In this document: in pieces, positions 29,441 through 40,624 of the stretch | Position numbering within the stretch: the first letter of the stretch is position 1 | How the letters are laid out: each line of letters begins with the position of its first letter | From: Streptococcus rubneri | GTDB lineage: Bacteria; Bacillota; Bacilli; Lactobacillales; Streptococcaceae | Length of the DNA: 64,000 nt | Direction of reading: 5' to 3' | Assembly: GCF_004785935.1 (NCBI RefSeq) | Contig: NZ_SRRP01000001.1 | Span: forward strand, 744,001-808,000 | The notes under the pieces: generated by a model | What the model saw: the letters and a program-made list of their open reading frames with translations, nothing else | Told to the model about the DNA's origin: nothing | The model's database searches: none | Made by a program: the position numbers and the translations under genes

Positions 29441-31636
29441 GTGAAAAAAATTACCCAAAAGATACTCAATCTTATGAGTACCAGACTAGGATTTGTCTTG
29501 ACCCTACTCTTGCTTTATTGGTTTAAAACCATGTGGGCATATACAGTAGACTTTAATTTAGATATTCAAGGATTCTACCAAGTATTTCTGGCAGTGATCA
29601 ACCCTATTCCCATTAGTCTTTTATTAATTGGACTAGCTTTTTATATTAAAGGAACCAAACGGTTTTATTTTATAGCCTTCACAATCTATGTCCTTCTTTT
29701 TATCTGGCTGATTTCCAATTCGATCTACTACCGAGAATTTACAGATTTTGTAACGGTCAATACCATGCTAGCTTCTAGTAAGGTATCTGCTGGTCTTGGA
29801 GCTGCTGCATTGGAATTATTCCGACCTTGGGATGTCATCTATATTCTTGATTTCCCGATTCTAGCTTTCCTCTTTATAAAGAAATTGGTCAAGCTGGATC
29901 GTCGCCCTTTTAATAAACGGGCAAGTTTTGCAGTAACTTCTTTATCTGCCATGCTCTTTTCGGCTAACCTTTTCCTAGCTGAGATTGATCGGCCTGAATT
30001 ATTGACTCGTGGCTTCTCTAACTACTATGTTGTTCGTGCTCTTGGTTTACCGGCCTTCTTGGGTTATAGTGCTAACCAGACCTACATGGCCAACAAAGAA
30101 CGCTCCAAAGCATCAGAAGTTGATTTGCAGCCAGTTGAAGAGTATGTTGCTAGTCATTACGCTCAACCAAATCCTGAAACCTTCGGTCTTGCTAAAGGTC
30201 GTAATGTCATCTATATTCACTTGGAAAGTTTCCAACAATTCTTGATCGATTACAAATTAAAAATCGATGACAAAGAATACGAAGTGACCCCTTTTATCAA
30301 CTCGCTCTATCATTCAAATGAAACCTTTGCATTTGCCAATGTTTTTAACCAGGTAAAAGCTGGAAAGACATCTGATGCAGAGACGATGATTGAAACGGGC
30401 TTGTTCGGATTGAACCAGGGTTCCTTCATGGTTAACTATGGTGGTACCAATACCCAGCAAGCCGCACCCTTCATTCTTTCTAAAAATGGCTATCAATCCA
30501 GTGCTGTTTTCCACGGAAATGCAGGAAGCTTCTGGAATCGTAATACAGCCTATAAACAATGGGGCTACCATTACTTCTTTGATGCCTCATACTTTACCAA
30601 GCAAGATGATACCAACTCCTTCCAATATGGACTCAACGACAAGATCATGTTGAAGGATTCTATCAAGTACTTGGAACACATGCAACAACCGTTTTATACG
30701 AAGTTCATTACGGTTTCCAATCATTATCCTTATACAACCAGTTTAATTGGCGATGAAATTGGATTCCCTCTAGCTGAAACGCAGGATGAAACCATTAATG
30801 GTTATTTCGCAACAGCCAATTATCTAGATTCATCCATTAAGGCCTTCTTCGATTATCTCAAAGCTTCTGGCTTATATGAGAAATCCATTATCGTTTTGTA
30901 CGGTGACCACTATGGTATTTCAAACTCTCGGAATCCAGCTCTAGCTCCTTTGCTAGATAAGAATTCTGAAACTTGGTCTAGCTATGACAATGCTATGTTG
31001 CAACGCGTGCCTTATATGGTAGTGATTCCAGGTATGGACAAGGGGAAAGTGATTGAAACTTACGGTGGTGAGATTGATATGCTTCCAACATTGGAACACC
31101 TGTTAGGAATTGATTCGAAGAACTTCCTTCAAGTCGGACAAGACCTCCTGTCACCTGCTCACAGTCAGATCGTAGCATTCCGTTCTTCTAACTATTTTGT
31201 AACACCAGAGTATACAAGTTATAGTGGGCGCACCTATTATACTAAAACAGGCGAAGAGATTACCAATCCGGATGAAACAACGAAAGAGCAACTTGATAAA
31301 ATCCGAGAGGCAGCCAATCTTCAGCTTCAGATCAGTGATTGTATCCAAACAGGAGATCTCCTCCGCTTCTATACTGGAAATGATCTTGGAAAAGTTAATC
31401 CAGATGATTACTCTTACAATAATTCGATGAAAGCCTTGAAGAAAATCGAAAAAGAGAAAGGAGTCGAATCAACCAGTCTTTATAGCCAGAGAGGCAATCA
31501 ATCAACGGTTGATCTCTTCAAAGCTCCAAGCTACAAAGAGCTCCATCCAGAACAGTTTAGCCCCTCTTCCTCAAGTGGATCGTCAGGTTCGGATAGTTCG
31601 AGTTCTTCTTCATCCTCTTCATCAGAAAAAAAATAA
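29441..31636 (+). CDS. LtaS-type lipoteichoic acid synthase/phosphoglycerol transferase
   Basis: A 731-residue membrane enzyme with about five N-terminal helices and an extracellular sulfatase-fold domain. Catalytic residues match LtaS: Glu262 (HLESF), Thr310 in GKTSDAE, and the Asp-His pair in YGDHYGIS. It would transfer glycerol phosphate from phosphatidylglycerol to a growing polymer. The C terminus is an unusual Ser-rich tail (about 25 Ser in the last 32 residues). The start is GTG with AGGAAG nine bases upstream. It is alone on the plus strand between two minus-strand operons. A second, distinct member of the superfamily is at 57,506. Confidence 0.9.
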   Translation: MKKITQKILNLMSTRLGFVLTLLLLYWFKTMWAYTVDFNLDIQGFYQVFLAVINPIPISLLLIGLAFYIKGTKRFYFIAFTIYVLLFIWLISNSIYYREFTDFVTVNTMLASSKVSAGLGAAALELFRPWDVIYILDFPILAFLFIKKLVKLDRRPFNKRASFAVTSLSAMLFSANLFLAEIDRPELLTRGFSNYYVVRALGLPAFLGYSANQTYMANKERSKASEVDLQPVEEYVASHYAQPNPETFGLAKGRNVIYIHLESFQQFLIDYKLKIDDKEYEVTPFINSLYHSNETFAFANVFNQVKAGKTSDAETMIETGLFGLNQGSFMVNYGGTNTQQAAPFILSKNGYQSSAVFHGNAGSFWNRNTAYKQWGYHYFFDASYFTKQDDTNSFQYGLNDKIMLKDSIKYLEHMQQPFYTKFITVSNHYPYTTSLIGDEIGFPLAETQDETINGYFATANYLDSSIKAFFDYLKASGLYEKSIIVLYGDHYGISNSRNPALAPLLDKNSETWSSYDNAMLQRVPYMVVIPGMDKGKVIETYGGEIDMLPTLEHLLGIDSKNFLQVGQDLLSPAHSQIVAFRSSNYFVTPEYTSYSGRTYYTKTGEEITNPDETTKEQLDKIREAANLQLQISDCIQTGDLLRFYTGNDLGKVNPDDYSYNNSMKALKKIEKEKGVESTSLYSQRGNQSTVDLFKAPSYKELHPEQFSPSSSSGSSGSDSSSSSSSSSSEKK

Positions 31637-31659
31637 GGTTGGGAATTCCCAACCTTATT
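31632..31659. terminator. Bidirectional terminator between LtaS-type gene and pulA
   Basis: A perfect palindrome with 14-base arms (AATAAGGTTGGGAA and its complement) and T runs on both sides serves the two convergent genes. Confidence 0.93.
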
Positions 31660-33967
31660 ATTTTTTATCTGATTTTTTCCATTCAAAGACAGAGGCTGTC
31701 AAATTTTCAACGTAGAATGGACGTTTGTGTCGGCTATTCCCGACCAAGAGATGAAGTTGGTCGGCATTCTGTAGATAGAATGGCAAACCGCTAGTATTGA
31801 AGATAACTAGATATCGTTTATCCCAGTTAAGTTCAAATACAACAACACCACTTCCCATATCAGCTGTATGGACAAAGACATGCTGGTAAATATCTTCATA
31901 AGAATCTAGTGAGAAGACAGGAAGAGTTTTCTTGAGCTTGATTAATCGACGAACATAGTCAATGGTATCTTTGTGCACAGAAACCAGATTCCAATCAACT
32001 TGGTTGACCGCATCTGGAGCATTAAAAGAGTTCATAGCCCTTTCTCTATCTTGGGCTGTTACCTCTCCATCTTCTCCTGTTGCAACCAACTTGGTACGCA
32101 GGAACTCTTGGCCGACCTGCATAAAGCACATGCCTTGGAAGAGGAGGTTCATAGCTGTCGCCACTTCTATCTGTTTCTTAATTTGTTCTTTGGAATCAGT
32201 TGGATGGACATAAGAAAGCAAATCGTGTAGGTTGTAATTATCATGGGCCTCAACATAGTTGAGAACTTGGCTAGGTGTTAAGAAGGATCCCAACTCAGCG
32301 CTGCCTAAAACAGAACGTGCGATAATATCTTCCGTTGACTTCCGACTAACATAGCCTCGTTTGATGGATCCGAAGACCTCTGCTCCCTTAATAGCATCAC
32401 GAGCACTATCATTAAAGAAACCAATTTCAGCTAATTGATAGGCATTGTCTTTCTTGGCCTTATCTTTTGGTGCTAAGCCGGTCCCCATGTCCCAACCTTC
32501 TCCGTATAGGAGAATGCGTGGGTCTATAGCATCCATAGCTTCACGAATTTCATTCATGGTATCCACATCATGAATCCCCATCAAGTCAAAGCGGAAACCA
32601 TCAATCTTGTATTCCGTTACCCAATGAGTCAGTGAATCAATCATGAACTTACGGTACATTTCATGTTCACTAGCAGTTTCGTTACCAACACCTGTTCCAT
32701 TCTGGAAGGAACCATTAGGATTCATCCGGTAATAGTAATCCGGCACAGTAGTTTGAAAAGCTCCATCCTCCGTCGAATAAATGTGATTATAAACGACATC
32801 CATGACAACCGAAATTCCAGCTTCATGGTAGGCGTGAATCAATTCTTTCAGTTCCCGCATGGTGGTCTTAGGATCTTCTGGCTTGGTTGAATAGCAAGTC
32901 TCAGGTGCAGAATAATTCTGTACATCATAACCCCAGTTATAGAGAACATTCCCCTCTTCATCATAGCTCTTATAGCGGTCACTAACTGGTTGCAGTTGAA
33001 CCACATTGACCCCTAATTCCTTAATGTAATCAAAAGCAGTGGCATCACCCTGAGCATTCTTAGTTCCTGTTTGGTGAGCTCCTCGATAAGTCCCTCGATA
33101 GGCTTGATCGACACCAGAACTTGGAGAGATAGTCAAATCTCGTACATGCATCTCATAGATGACTGCCTGACAAGGATTTTCTAGGCGCCAGTCTGCACGC
33201 TCATAGGCTTCTGATTGAAATGGGGCAAAGACACGATCACGATTGGAAAGAATAGCGGATTTTTTGCCATTTTCACTAGTGGCAATCGTATAGGGGTCAC
33301 GCGCAATTTCTGTATGGTAGTCAAAATAGACCTTATACTGATAGGATAGTCCACTAAGATTACCTAAGATATCCGCATACCAGACCCCACAATTATTCCT
33401 CATATGGTCACTGGTTTCCCTCTGTCCATGAACCATTGGGACAACCTTCCAAACTTGGCTATCATTCGCTACGGAGTCATAAATCAGGAGGTCAACCTTA
33501 TTAGCTGTTGGAGCCCATAATTTGAAGCGGTATTCATTCTCCTCTTCACGGTAGCCCAACCATCCTTGGTAGGCCCATTGAGCATCGAACTCTTCATGAT
33601 GAGTGGCCATATCAAAAGCATGTGGCTTACGTCTACTATACTCATGACTGGTCATCGCTGCCTGCAAGGAATAATACACCGTATCATCCCCTTGGATCAA
33701 CCAAACTTCTCTGACACGCCCTTCAGGCAGTAATTCGATTTGGTATTCATCCGATTGACTCACCCAATTGCCTTCTTTGAAGATGACATGCCCAGATTGC
33801 AGTGGTTTTTCACTACGATAGACAAGCTTCCCTTCAACTCCAAAATAATCTAGTTTCGAGAAAGAGACTTCCTCTCCCCAGACCCCTTCATGCCATTTCC
33901 ACATATCCCGTGAGAAATAATCTCCGACCGGATGATGGTAATGAACTTTCACTTGATACTGATGCAT
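31658..33967 (-). CDS. pulA: Type I pullulanase (debranching enzyme)
   Basis: A 769-residue GH13 enzyme that cleaves alpha-1,6 links. It has an N-terminal carbohydrate-module region, a CBM48-like domain around FKLWAPTANKVDLLIYD, and a catalytic barrel with YNWGYDV (type I pullulanase signature), DVVYNH, GFRFDLMG (nucleophile Asp), YGEGWDMG (acid Glu) and EAHDNYN. No signal peptide or cell-wall anchor, so it acts inside the cell on glycogen or imported glucans. It lies downstream of dagK and ligA, as in pneumococcus. Confidence 0.95.
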   Translation of the reverse strand: MHQYQVKVHYHHPVGDYFSRDMWKWHEGVWGEEVSFSKLDYFGVEGKLVYRSEKPLQSGHVIFKEGNWVSQSDEYQIELLPEGRVREVWLIQGDDTVYYSLQAAMTSHEYSRRKPHAFDMATHHEEFDAQWAYQGWLGYREEENEYRFKLWAPTANKVDLLIYDSVANDSQVWKVVPMVHGQRETSDHMRNNCGVWYADILGNLSGLSYQYKVYFDYHTEIARDPYTIATSENGKKSAILSNRDRVFAPFQSEAYERADWRLENPCQAVIYEMHVRDLTISPSSGVDQAYRGTYRGAHQTGTKNAQGDATAFDYIKELGVNVVQLQPVSDRYKSYDEEGNVLYNWGYDVQNYSAPETCYSTKPEDPKTTMRELKELIHAYHEAGISVVMDVVYNHIYSTEDGAFQTTVPDYYYRMNPNGSFQNGTGVGNETASEHEMYRKFMIDSLTHWVTEYKIDGFRFDLMGIHDVDTMNEIREAMDAIDPRILLYGEGWDMGTGLAPKDKAKKDNAYQLAEIGFFNDSARDAIKGAEVFGSIKRGYVSRKSTEDIIARSVLGSAELGSFLTPSQVLNYVEAHDNYNLHDLLSYVHPTDSKEQIKKQIEVATAMNLLFQGMCFMQVGQEFLRTKLVATGEDGEVTAQDRERAMNSFNAPDAVNQVDWNLVSVHKDTIDYVRRLIKLKKTLPVFSLDSYEDIYQHVFVHTADMGSGVVVFELNWDKRYLVIFNTSGLPFYLQNADQLHLLVGNSRHKRPFYVENLTASVFEWKKSDKK

Positions 33968-34039
33968 CTTTCTATTTTCCTATTTCTCATTTCCGTTTGA
34001 AAGAAGAACGAGGCTTTGCCCACTCTCCGCAATTTTGAT

Positions 34040-35011
34040 CTATTGTTCTTCTGCTTGATAAACTGCATGAACCAATGCATTGTCATTTATTTCATCGATG
34101 TTGGCAAAAAACTCTAGGTGATTGTGGAAGACTTCTAGCTCCACTGGCGTATCACCCCCATATTCTCCATCCAAGTTGATTTTCAACTCTTCTTTATTGT
34201 CCAAAACTTCAATTTTCAATTTGGAGGTTTTCAGGTATTCAACATTGGAATCATTGACATGTTTGCCACCATTTACAGCTTGCATTATGAGGGATAGCAT
34301 ATCAAATAGTTTAGCAGTCTTGACCATAATCAATGTAAAATTACCATCATCCAGCTTAGCATCTGGTGCCACACTTTCAAACCCTCCAATAGAATTCGTT
34401 AAAGCTACGAAAACGAGGGATACTGGCCCAAGATACACTCCATTGTCATGTTCAATCCGAACTTTACGAGTCTTATTTTTAGGAAGCTTCTTTACAGCCT
34501 CTGCTACATAGGCAAAATAGCCATAACGGGATTTGACATCACTTGGCACACTAAAGGTTAATTCTGACAAAGTCCCAGCTGCAGCAATATTAATAAAGTA
34601 TTTGATTCCAAATGCACGACCAATATCCATTTTAATCGTTTGGTTCTTCTCTATAATGCGAGCCGCTGCAACAGGATCTCCCATAGGAATCTTCAGAGCT
34701 CGAGCATAATCATTGGTGGTTCCGGTTGGAATAAAAGCCATTTTAGGCCGGTGATCTAGACCAGCAACCCCATTAACGACTTCATTGATAGTCCCATCTC
34801 CACCCGCCGCAATAATTAAATCAAAGCCTGCTTTGGCTGCCCGTTCAGCTTCCCGTTGAGCTGACAAAGGCTCAGGAGTCGTCTGGTAGGCACTAGTTTC
34901 ATAGCCCACATCTTCTAAAACATCCAATACTTCTGCGATGTTCTTCTTGATGATTTCCTGACCAGAGGTAGGATTATAAATTACGCGTGCTTTTTTAATT
35001 CTATCTTCCAT
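34040..35011 (-). CDS. dagK: Diacylglycerol kinase (DagK/YegS family)
   Basis: A 323-residue lipid kinase with RVIYNPTSG at the N terminus, AAGGDGTINEVVNG as nucleotide site and IPTGTTNDYARAL. In Gram-positive bacteria it recycles diacylglycerol released when lipoteichoic acid is made, which fits the nearby LtaS-type gene. It lies nine bases after ligA. Confidence 0.92.
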   Translation of the reverse strand: MEDRIKKARVIYNPTSGQEIIKKNIAEVLDVLEDVGYETSAYQTTPEPLSAQREAERAAKAGFDLIIAAGGDGTINEVVNGVAGLDHRPKMAFIPTGTTNDYARALKIPMGDPVAAARIIEKNQTIKMDIGRAFGIKYFINIAAAGTLSELTFSVPSDVKSRYGYFAYVAEAVKKLPKNKTRKVRIEHDNGVYLGPVSLVFVALTNSIGGFESVAPDAKLDDGNFTLIMVKTAKLFDMLSLIMQAVNGGKHVNDSNVEYLKTSKLKIEVLDNKEELKINLDGEYGGDTPVELEVFHNHLEFFANIDEINDNALVHAVYQAEEQ

Positions 35012-35019
35012 ACATGCCT

Positions 35020-37007
<1,988 letters not shown>

Positions 37008-37084
37008 TGTGGGCTTTCTGATTATTTCCTGCTAGAAAAAATAGCATTTTTTTGCTTCTCGTCCAAAAACCTTCTTCAATGACC

Positions 37085-37111
37085 AAAAAAAGCCTGAAGC
37101 AATGCTTCAGA
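37085..37111 (-). terminator. Terminator of queT
   Basis: CTGAAGC and GCTTCAG arms, then GCTTTTTTT on the minus strand. Confidence 0.88.
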
Positions 37112-37119
37112 CTCGTACT

Positions 37120-37632
37120 TTATTGAGTTAAATCAATTTGATTTGAAATACGTTTGATCAGAATCGCTCCTACAATAAGGGAAGCAAACTCTCCTATACC
37201 GGTGGTTAACCAATTTAAGAAGAACGGAGTACCATTAAGGATATGCAATTCTAAAGCAATCGTGAACATAGAAAGGGCAAAGAAAATAGAGAAATAGAAA
37301 TGATCCTTGCGAATCCATCCATTAAAAAGCTCTTCCTTTTCAAATCGTTTAAATAGATAAACCCCAAGTGTGACGAAGACCAAGGTAGATCCACCACCAA
37401 CAACCACATCGATTATCCCAAAACTTAAGAAGTTCGAGATCATACATCCAATTGTCAATGAAAGGATATATTTCCGATTGTAGAAAGCCATAAAATTGAG
37501 CATTTCAGAGACACGAAATTGGATCTCATTACTCCCAATAGCATTCAAGGGTGGCGTAATGGTCAAAACAACATAGAGGGCTGCGACAAGGGCAATCTGG
37601 GCCATGTCACGAACAGAATAGTTTTTCATCAT
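37120..37632 (-). CDS. queT: QueT-family queuosine-precursor transporter
   Basis: A 170-residue ECF-type substrate-binding membrane protein with about five helices, including IALVAALYVVLTITPPLNAI and the FRVSEMLNFMAFYNRKY segment typical of the QueT (COG4708) family. It imports preQ1 or another queuine precursor; the ECF energising module is encoded elsewhere. The preQ1-II riboswitch directly upstream confirms the ligand. The second ATG (37629) has better spacing from AGGAG and may be the real start. Confidence 0.93.
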   Translation of the reverse strand: MMKNYSVRDMAQIALVAALYVVLTITPPLNAIGSNEIQFRVSEMLNFMAFYNRKYILSLTIGCMISNFLSFGIIDVVVGGGSTLVFVTLGVYLFKRFEKEELFNGWIRKDHFYFSIFFALSMFTIALELHILNGTPFFLNWLTTGIGEFASLIVGAILIKRISNQIDLTQ

Positions 37633-37635
37633 TTT

Positions 37636-37695
37636 CTCCTTTAGCGGTTTTCCCGCGTGTAATATGCTTGGTGAAAGAAGCTAAGCACCAAGGGT
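37636..37695 (-). promoter_or_regulatory. preQ1-II riboswitch
   Basis: The minus strand shows the class II preQ1 pattern of Streptococcaceae: a P2 hairpin CTTGGTGC...CACCAAG, the ATATTACACGCGG segment, a small GCGG...CCGC hairpin and then AAGGAG of queT. Ligand binding would pair and hide the ribosome site, lowering transporter synthesis when preQ1 is plentiful. Confidence 0.93.
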
Positions 37696-37745
37696 TGCTC
37701 CTATCTCTCTCAGCCTTGGAAAAGAGATAAGTAAATCAACCTTTC

Positions 37746-37756
37746 AAGTATAGCAT
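37746..37756 (-). promoter_or_regulatory. Extended -10 promoter of queT
   Basis: TGCTATACT on the minus strand, about 50 bases before the riboswitch. A separate TGATAGACT on the plus strand (about 37,770-37,780) faces the other way to serve the gtrA-like gene. Confidence 0.6.
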
Positions 37757-37786
37757 AAAAAATAGAATTATGATAGACTAAATGGT

Positions 37787-38224
37787 ATGAAAAGCTATAT
37801 AAAAATTTTTTTTGATAATGAAGTCTTGGCCTACCTCTTTTTTGGTGTGGCGACCACTCTGGTTGCTGTCTCTACTCGGCTCCTAGTTTTTCACTGGACT
37901 GACCAAGAACAGCTAGCTACCATCATTGGAAATATTGCTGGGATTATCTTTGCCTTTGTCACCAATGACACCATCGTTTTTAAGCAAGAGAGAAAGGGCT
38001 GGTTCAAAAGACTGATCGCTTTTGGAATTGCCCGTCTTGGAACTCTTCTACTTGATGTCCTTTTAACCTTCCTTTTTGTCACTCAGTATCCTCAGATTAT
38101 TGGTCAGTTTGTAAACATGAATCGTTCTGCTATTAACGGTATTGAAACCATCTTTGCCCAAGTTTTGATTATTGTGCTCAATTATATTTTTAGTAAAGTC
38201 TTCGTCTTCCGAAACAAGAAATAA
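37787..38224 (+). CDS. GtrA-family membrane protein
   Basis: A 145-residue protein with four membrane helices and the GtrA pattern (YLFFGVATTLVAVSTRLLVF, FVTNDTIVFK, NYIFSKVFVFR). Family members help flip lipid-linked sugars or support glycosyltransferases. No partner glycosyltransferase is adjacent. The start lacks a clear ribosome site and lies about 12 bases after an extended -10 box. Confidence 0.9.
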   Translation: MKSYIKIFFDNEVLAYLFFGVATTLVAVSTRLLVFHWTDQEQLATIIGNIAGIIFAFVTNDTIVFKQERKGWFKRLIAFGIARLGTLLLDVLLTFLFVTQYPQIIGQFVNMNRSAINGIETIFAQVLIIVLNYIFSKVFVFRNKK

Positions 38225-38242
38225 AAATCTCTACATTTATAA

Positions 38243-38280
38243 AAATCGTCAGAAACACACTGTTCCTGACGATTTTTTTA
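38243..38280. terminator. Shared terminator between GtrA gene and B3/4 gene
   Basis: AAATCGTCAG and CTGACGATTT arms with T runs on both strands; it serves the convergent genes. Confidence 0.88.
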
Positions 38281-38985
38281 TACATCTAGGCTCGTTTGTT
38301 GAGCTGTTAGTTGGTAAATTTTTCCCTCTATTCCAAAATAGTCCTTTACCAAAACTTTTAATTCTTCCATCGCTTCTTTGGCACGTTCTGCTTGTTCTTC
38401 AGTCACTGCTTCCATCACAAGAATAGCCCTATTAGTTTCTTCTGTCAGCATGGTCCTTTGAGCTTCCCTCCAATTCAAACAACGGCAAACAGCCCCTTCT
38501 TGGTCATAATAGATGATCTCTTCCGGCAAAGCTGGAGCATCTTCCTCAGCTCCTAATGGGAAGAATGGCTCTCCACCCTTGGCTTTCCCTAAAGATAAGC
38601 CTCCAGCTAATTTTTCCATATCCTCACCACCACATGGGATAGCATAGGCAAGAGATACACTATTATACAGATCCACTAACGGATTGATGGGATAAAACTC
38701 CCGTCCTTGCGAAACACGTTTCAATAAAGCTTCAATGGAAGAACGGGCTCCCTTTTTGGTCTTAAATTTTGTAAATGCCTGACGCCATTCCTGAACAACA
38801 GGGCTGGCAGTGAATTGTTCATCATCAATGAAGATTTTTGATCGTGCGACTCCCTTGTCGAGCAGATCCTTAAAATAAGGATCCTTGCTCTCATCGACAT
38901 GATTGTCAATACCTTCTACTGTCATCACTACTACTTGTGCTTGGGGAAATAAGTCCCAAAACTCTTGATCTACTGTAAATTTCAT
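38278..38985 (-). CDS. B3/B4 tRNA-binding-domain protein
   Basis: A 235-residue soluble protein of the B3/4 family, named after the editing-like module of phenylalanyl-tRNA synthetase beta chain. Typical segments are NPLVDLYNSVSLAYAIPCGG, the charged Gly-rich turn and AVCRCLNWREAQRTMLTEET. Stand-alone members may edit or bind charged tRNA, but this is unproven. It overlaps the MarR gene by ATGA and so is co-translated with it. Confidence 0.85.
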   Translation of the reverse strand: MKFTVDQEFWDLFPQAQVVVMTVEGIDNHVDESKDPYFKDLLDKGVARSKIFIDDEQFTASPVVQEWRQAFTKFKTKKGARSSIEALLKRVSQGREFYPINPLVDLYNSVSLAYAIPCGGEDMEKLAGGLSLGKAKGGEPFFPLGAEEDAPALPEEIIYYDQEGAVCRCLNWREAQRTMLTEETNRAILVMEAVTEEQAERAKEAMEELKVLVKDYFGIEGKIYQLTAQQTSLDV

Positions 38986-39446
38986 TTCTTTTCCTCACTA
39001 TAGTTTCTTTTTTGACCTTTTTTCACCAATCCCCAATCAGCTGCAACATTCATCCTTACCTTAGCTAACCACTTTTCTAATTGTATAGCTTCTTCTTTAG
39101 AAAAACCTTCTAAAGCTATTTTCTCTGAATACTGATGCTCTGCAAGAATAAAAGGATAAACTGCTTTCCCCTTCTCCGTAAGAAACCACTGTTTGGACTT
39201 TTGATTAGTATTATCTTTTAGATCCTCTATTAATCCTTTATCGGCTAATTTTTTGACAGACCGGGCTACTGTGGAACGATCTACCTTTAGCCGATCTGAT
39301 AATTCCTCTTGAATAATCCCTGGTTCTTCTCCAATACGAACCAGATAGAGATACTGACCTCTAGCAAGTTCCAAATCACGAAATTCAATATTGGCTATAG
39401 AATCCAGGGCACGTGCAATAATACCAATCTCCCGTAGGATTGTCAT
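38982..39446 (-). CDS. MarR-family transcriptional regulator
   Basis: The ATG at 39446 follows AAAGGAGGAAAAC, giving a 154-residue protein; a longer frame to 39551 has no support. It is a winged helix with IIQEELSDRLKVDRSTVARSVKKLADKGLIED as recognition region and the wing after it. An inverted repeat overlapping the -35 box of its own promoter suggests autorepression. The B3/4 gene is the only clear co-transcribed partner. Confidence 0.9.
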   Translation of the reverse strand: MTILREIGIIARALDSIANIEFRDLELARGQYLYLVRIGEEPGIIQEELSDRLKVDRSTVARSVKKLADKGLIEDLKDNTNQKSKQWFLTEKGKAVYPFILAEHQYSEKIALEGFSKEEAIQLEKWLAKVRMNVAADWGLVKKGQKRNYSEEKK

Positions 39447-39472
39447 AGTTTTCCTCCTTTCATCGTAAAAAT

Positions 39473-39501
39473 AGTCTAACACATTTTTATTGCAAATGCA
39501 A
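39473..39501 (-). promoter_or_regulatory. MarR operon promoter with overlapping palindrome
   Basis: TTGCAT (39496-39501) and TAGACT (39473-39478), 17 bases apart on the minus strand. TTGCA-TT-TGCAA (39490-39501) is a perfect inverted repeat over the -35 box, a candidate operator of the MarR protein. Confidence 0.6.
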
Positions 39502-39512
39502 CAAAAGAAATG

Positions 39513-39545
39513 TTTTAAAAAAAGCCAGGAACACCTGACTTTTAC
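39513..39545 (-). terminator. Terminator of the murA-yihY operon
   Basis: AGTCAGG and CCTGGCT arms around TGTT, followed by seven T on the minus strand, just after the yihY-like gene. Confidence 0.85.
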
Positions 39546-39559
39546 AATCAATTCTAATC

Positions 39560-40537
39560 TTATTCAGCCTTCTCAGGCTTTTTTCCTATTTTCTTAAGAC
39601 GAAAACGACGTTTAAAAGAGGATTTCTTCTGATGGAAAGCCACGCGACTCGATTGATATTTAGCCACCACATCACCATCACGTGTTTCAAATTTCGCTTC
39701 AATAGCATATTGCACACTAGCATTTAAAATGCAACCGATAATCAGCACCTTGGCAACTAAAATAAACCAAAACATAATTACCGCTAAGAGGACTGAACCG
39801 AAGAAACGGGCATCCAAGAAATTAGTAATATAACGATCAACATACTTCCAGAAGATATTGAGGGTTACATAGAGAATCACCGTTACAAAGATAGCCCCAG
39901 GGAAGACATAGCGAAACTTAGGAATTTTGATATTAGGTAATGTGTAATAGAGCATGAGTAGGGTAAGAAAAAGAAGCAGATAAACTGATGGCCCCGTAAT
40001 CGTTAAGAGACGGATATAAAGGCTTTCATCAAACTCGAAAAATTGGTAGACTGAACGAATAATCATGCGACCAAACATCGTCAAAAGTAAAGAGAGACCA
40101 AATAAACCTTGTAAGGCAAAACTAATCAGGACACTAAAAATTCTGGACCAGATAATCCCCCTTTCCTTCTCCACTCCATAACTCTTATTAAAGGCCCTTT
40201 GCAAGTAGGCAATGCATTGAGAGGAGACCCATAATGCAGAAATGATAGAGAAGCTAAGCAAGCCAGTAGAAGGTTTCGTCAAAACACTAGAAATCACTTG
40301 TAGGACGATTCGATACATAGAAGCCGGTAAGACTTCTCGCAGGGTTAATAAAATCTGTGTCGGACGAATTTTAAAATAGGGAAGGATATTGGCTGCAATC
40401 AGCAATAAGGGGAGAATAGAAATCAATAAATAATAGGCTACTGCTATACTTGTGATATCCGATTCTGAAGCCATATAAAAGCGCATAAATCCCTTAATAA
40501 ACGGTCGCTCGAGCAACCATTTTATAAACTTTTTCAT
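39560..40537 (-). CDS. YihY/BrkB-family inner-membrane protein
   Basis: From the ATG at 40537 (GGAAGGGG site) the protein has about 325 residues. It has six or more membrane helices and a basic C-terminal tail (RFRLKKIGKK). The family was once thought to be RNase BN; that is not accepted, and the function is unknown. It is last in the operon murA-GNAT-spxR-map-yihY. Confidence 0.85.
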   Translation of the reverse strand: MKKFIKWLLERPFIKGFMRFYMASESDITSIAVAYYLLISILPLLLIAANILPYFKIRPTQILLTLREVLPASMYRIVLQVISSVLTKPSTGLLSFSIISALWVSSQCIAYLQRAFNKSYGVEKERGIIWSRIFSVLISFALQGLFGLSLLLTMFGRMIIRSVYQFFEFDESLYIRLLTITGPSVYLLLFLTLLMLYYTLPNIKIPKFRYVFPGAIFVTVILYVTLNIFWKYVDRYITNFLDARFFGSVLLAVIMFWFILVAKVLIIGCILNASVQYAIEAKFETRDGDVVAKYQSSRVAFHQKKSSFKRRFRLKKIGKKPEKAE

Positions 40538-40624
40538 AGGATCCCCTTCCAACTCAAGATCAAAAAAGAGCAAAGAGCGAAACCGGATCTTTGACTTCAG
40601 CTCCATTCTTTCCTCTACAATTTC

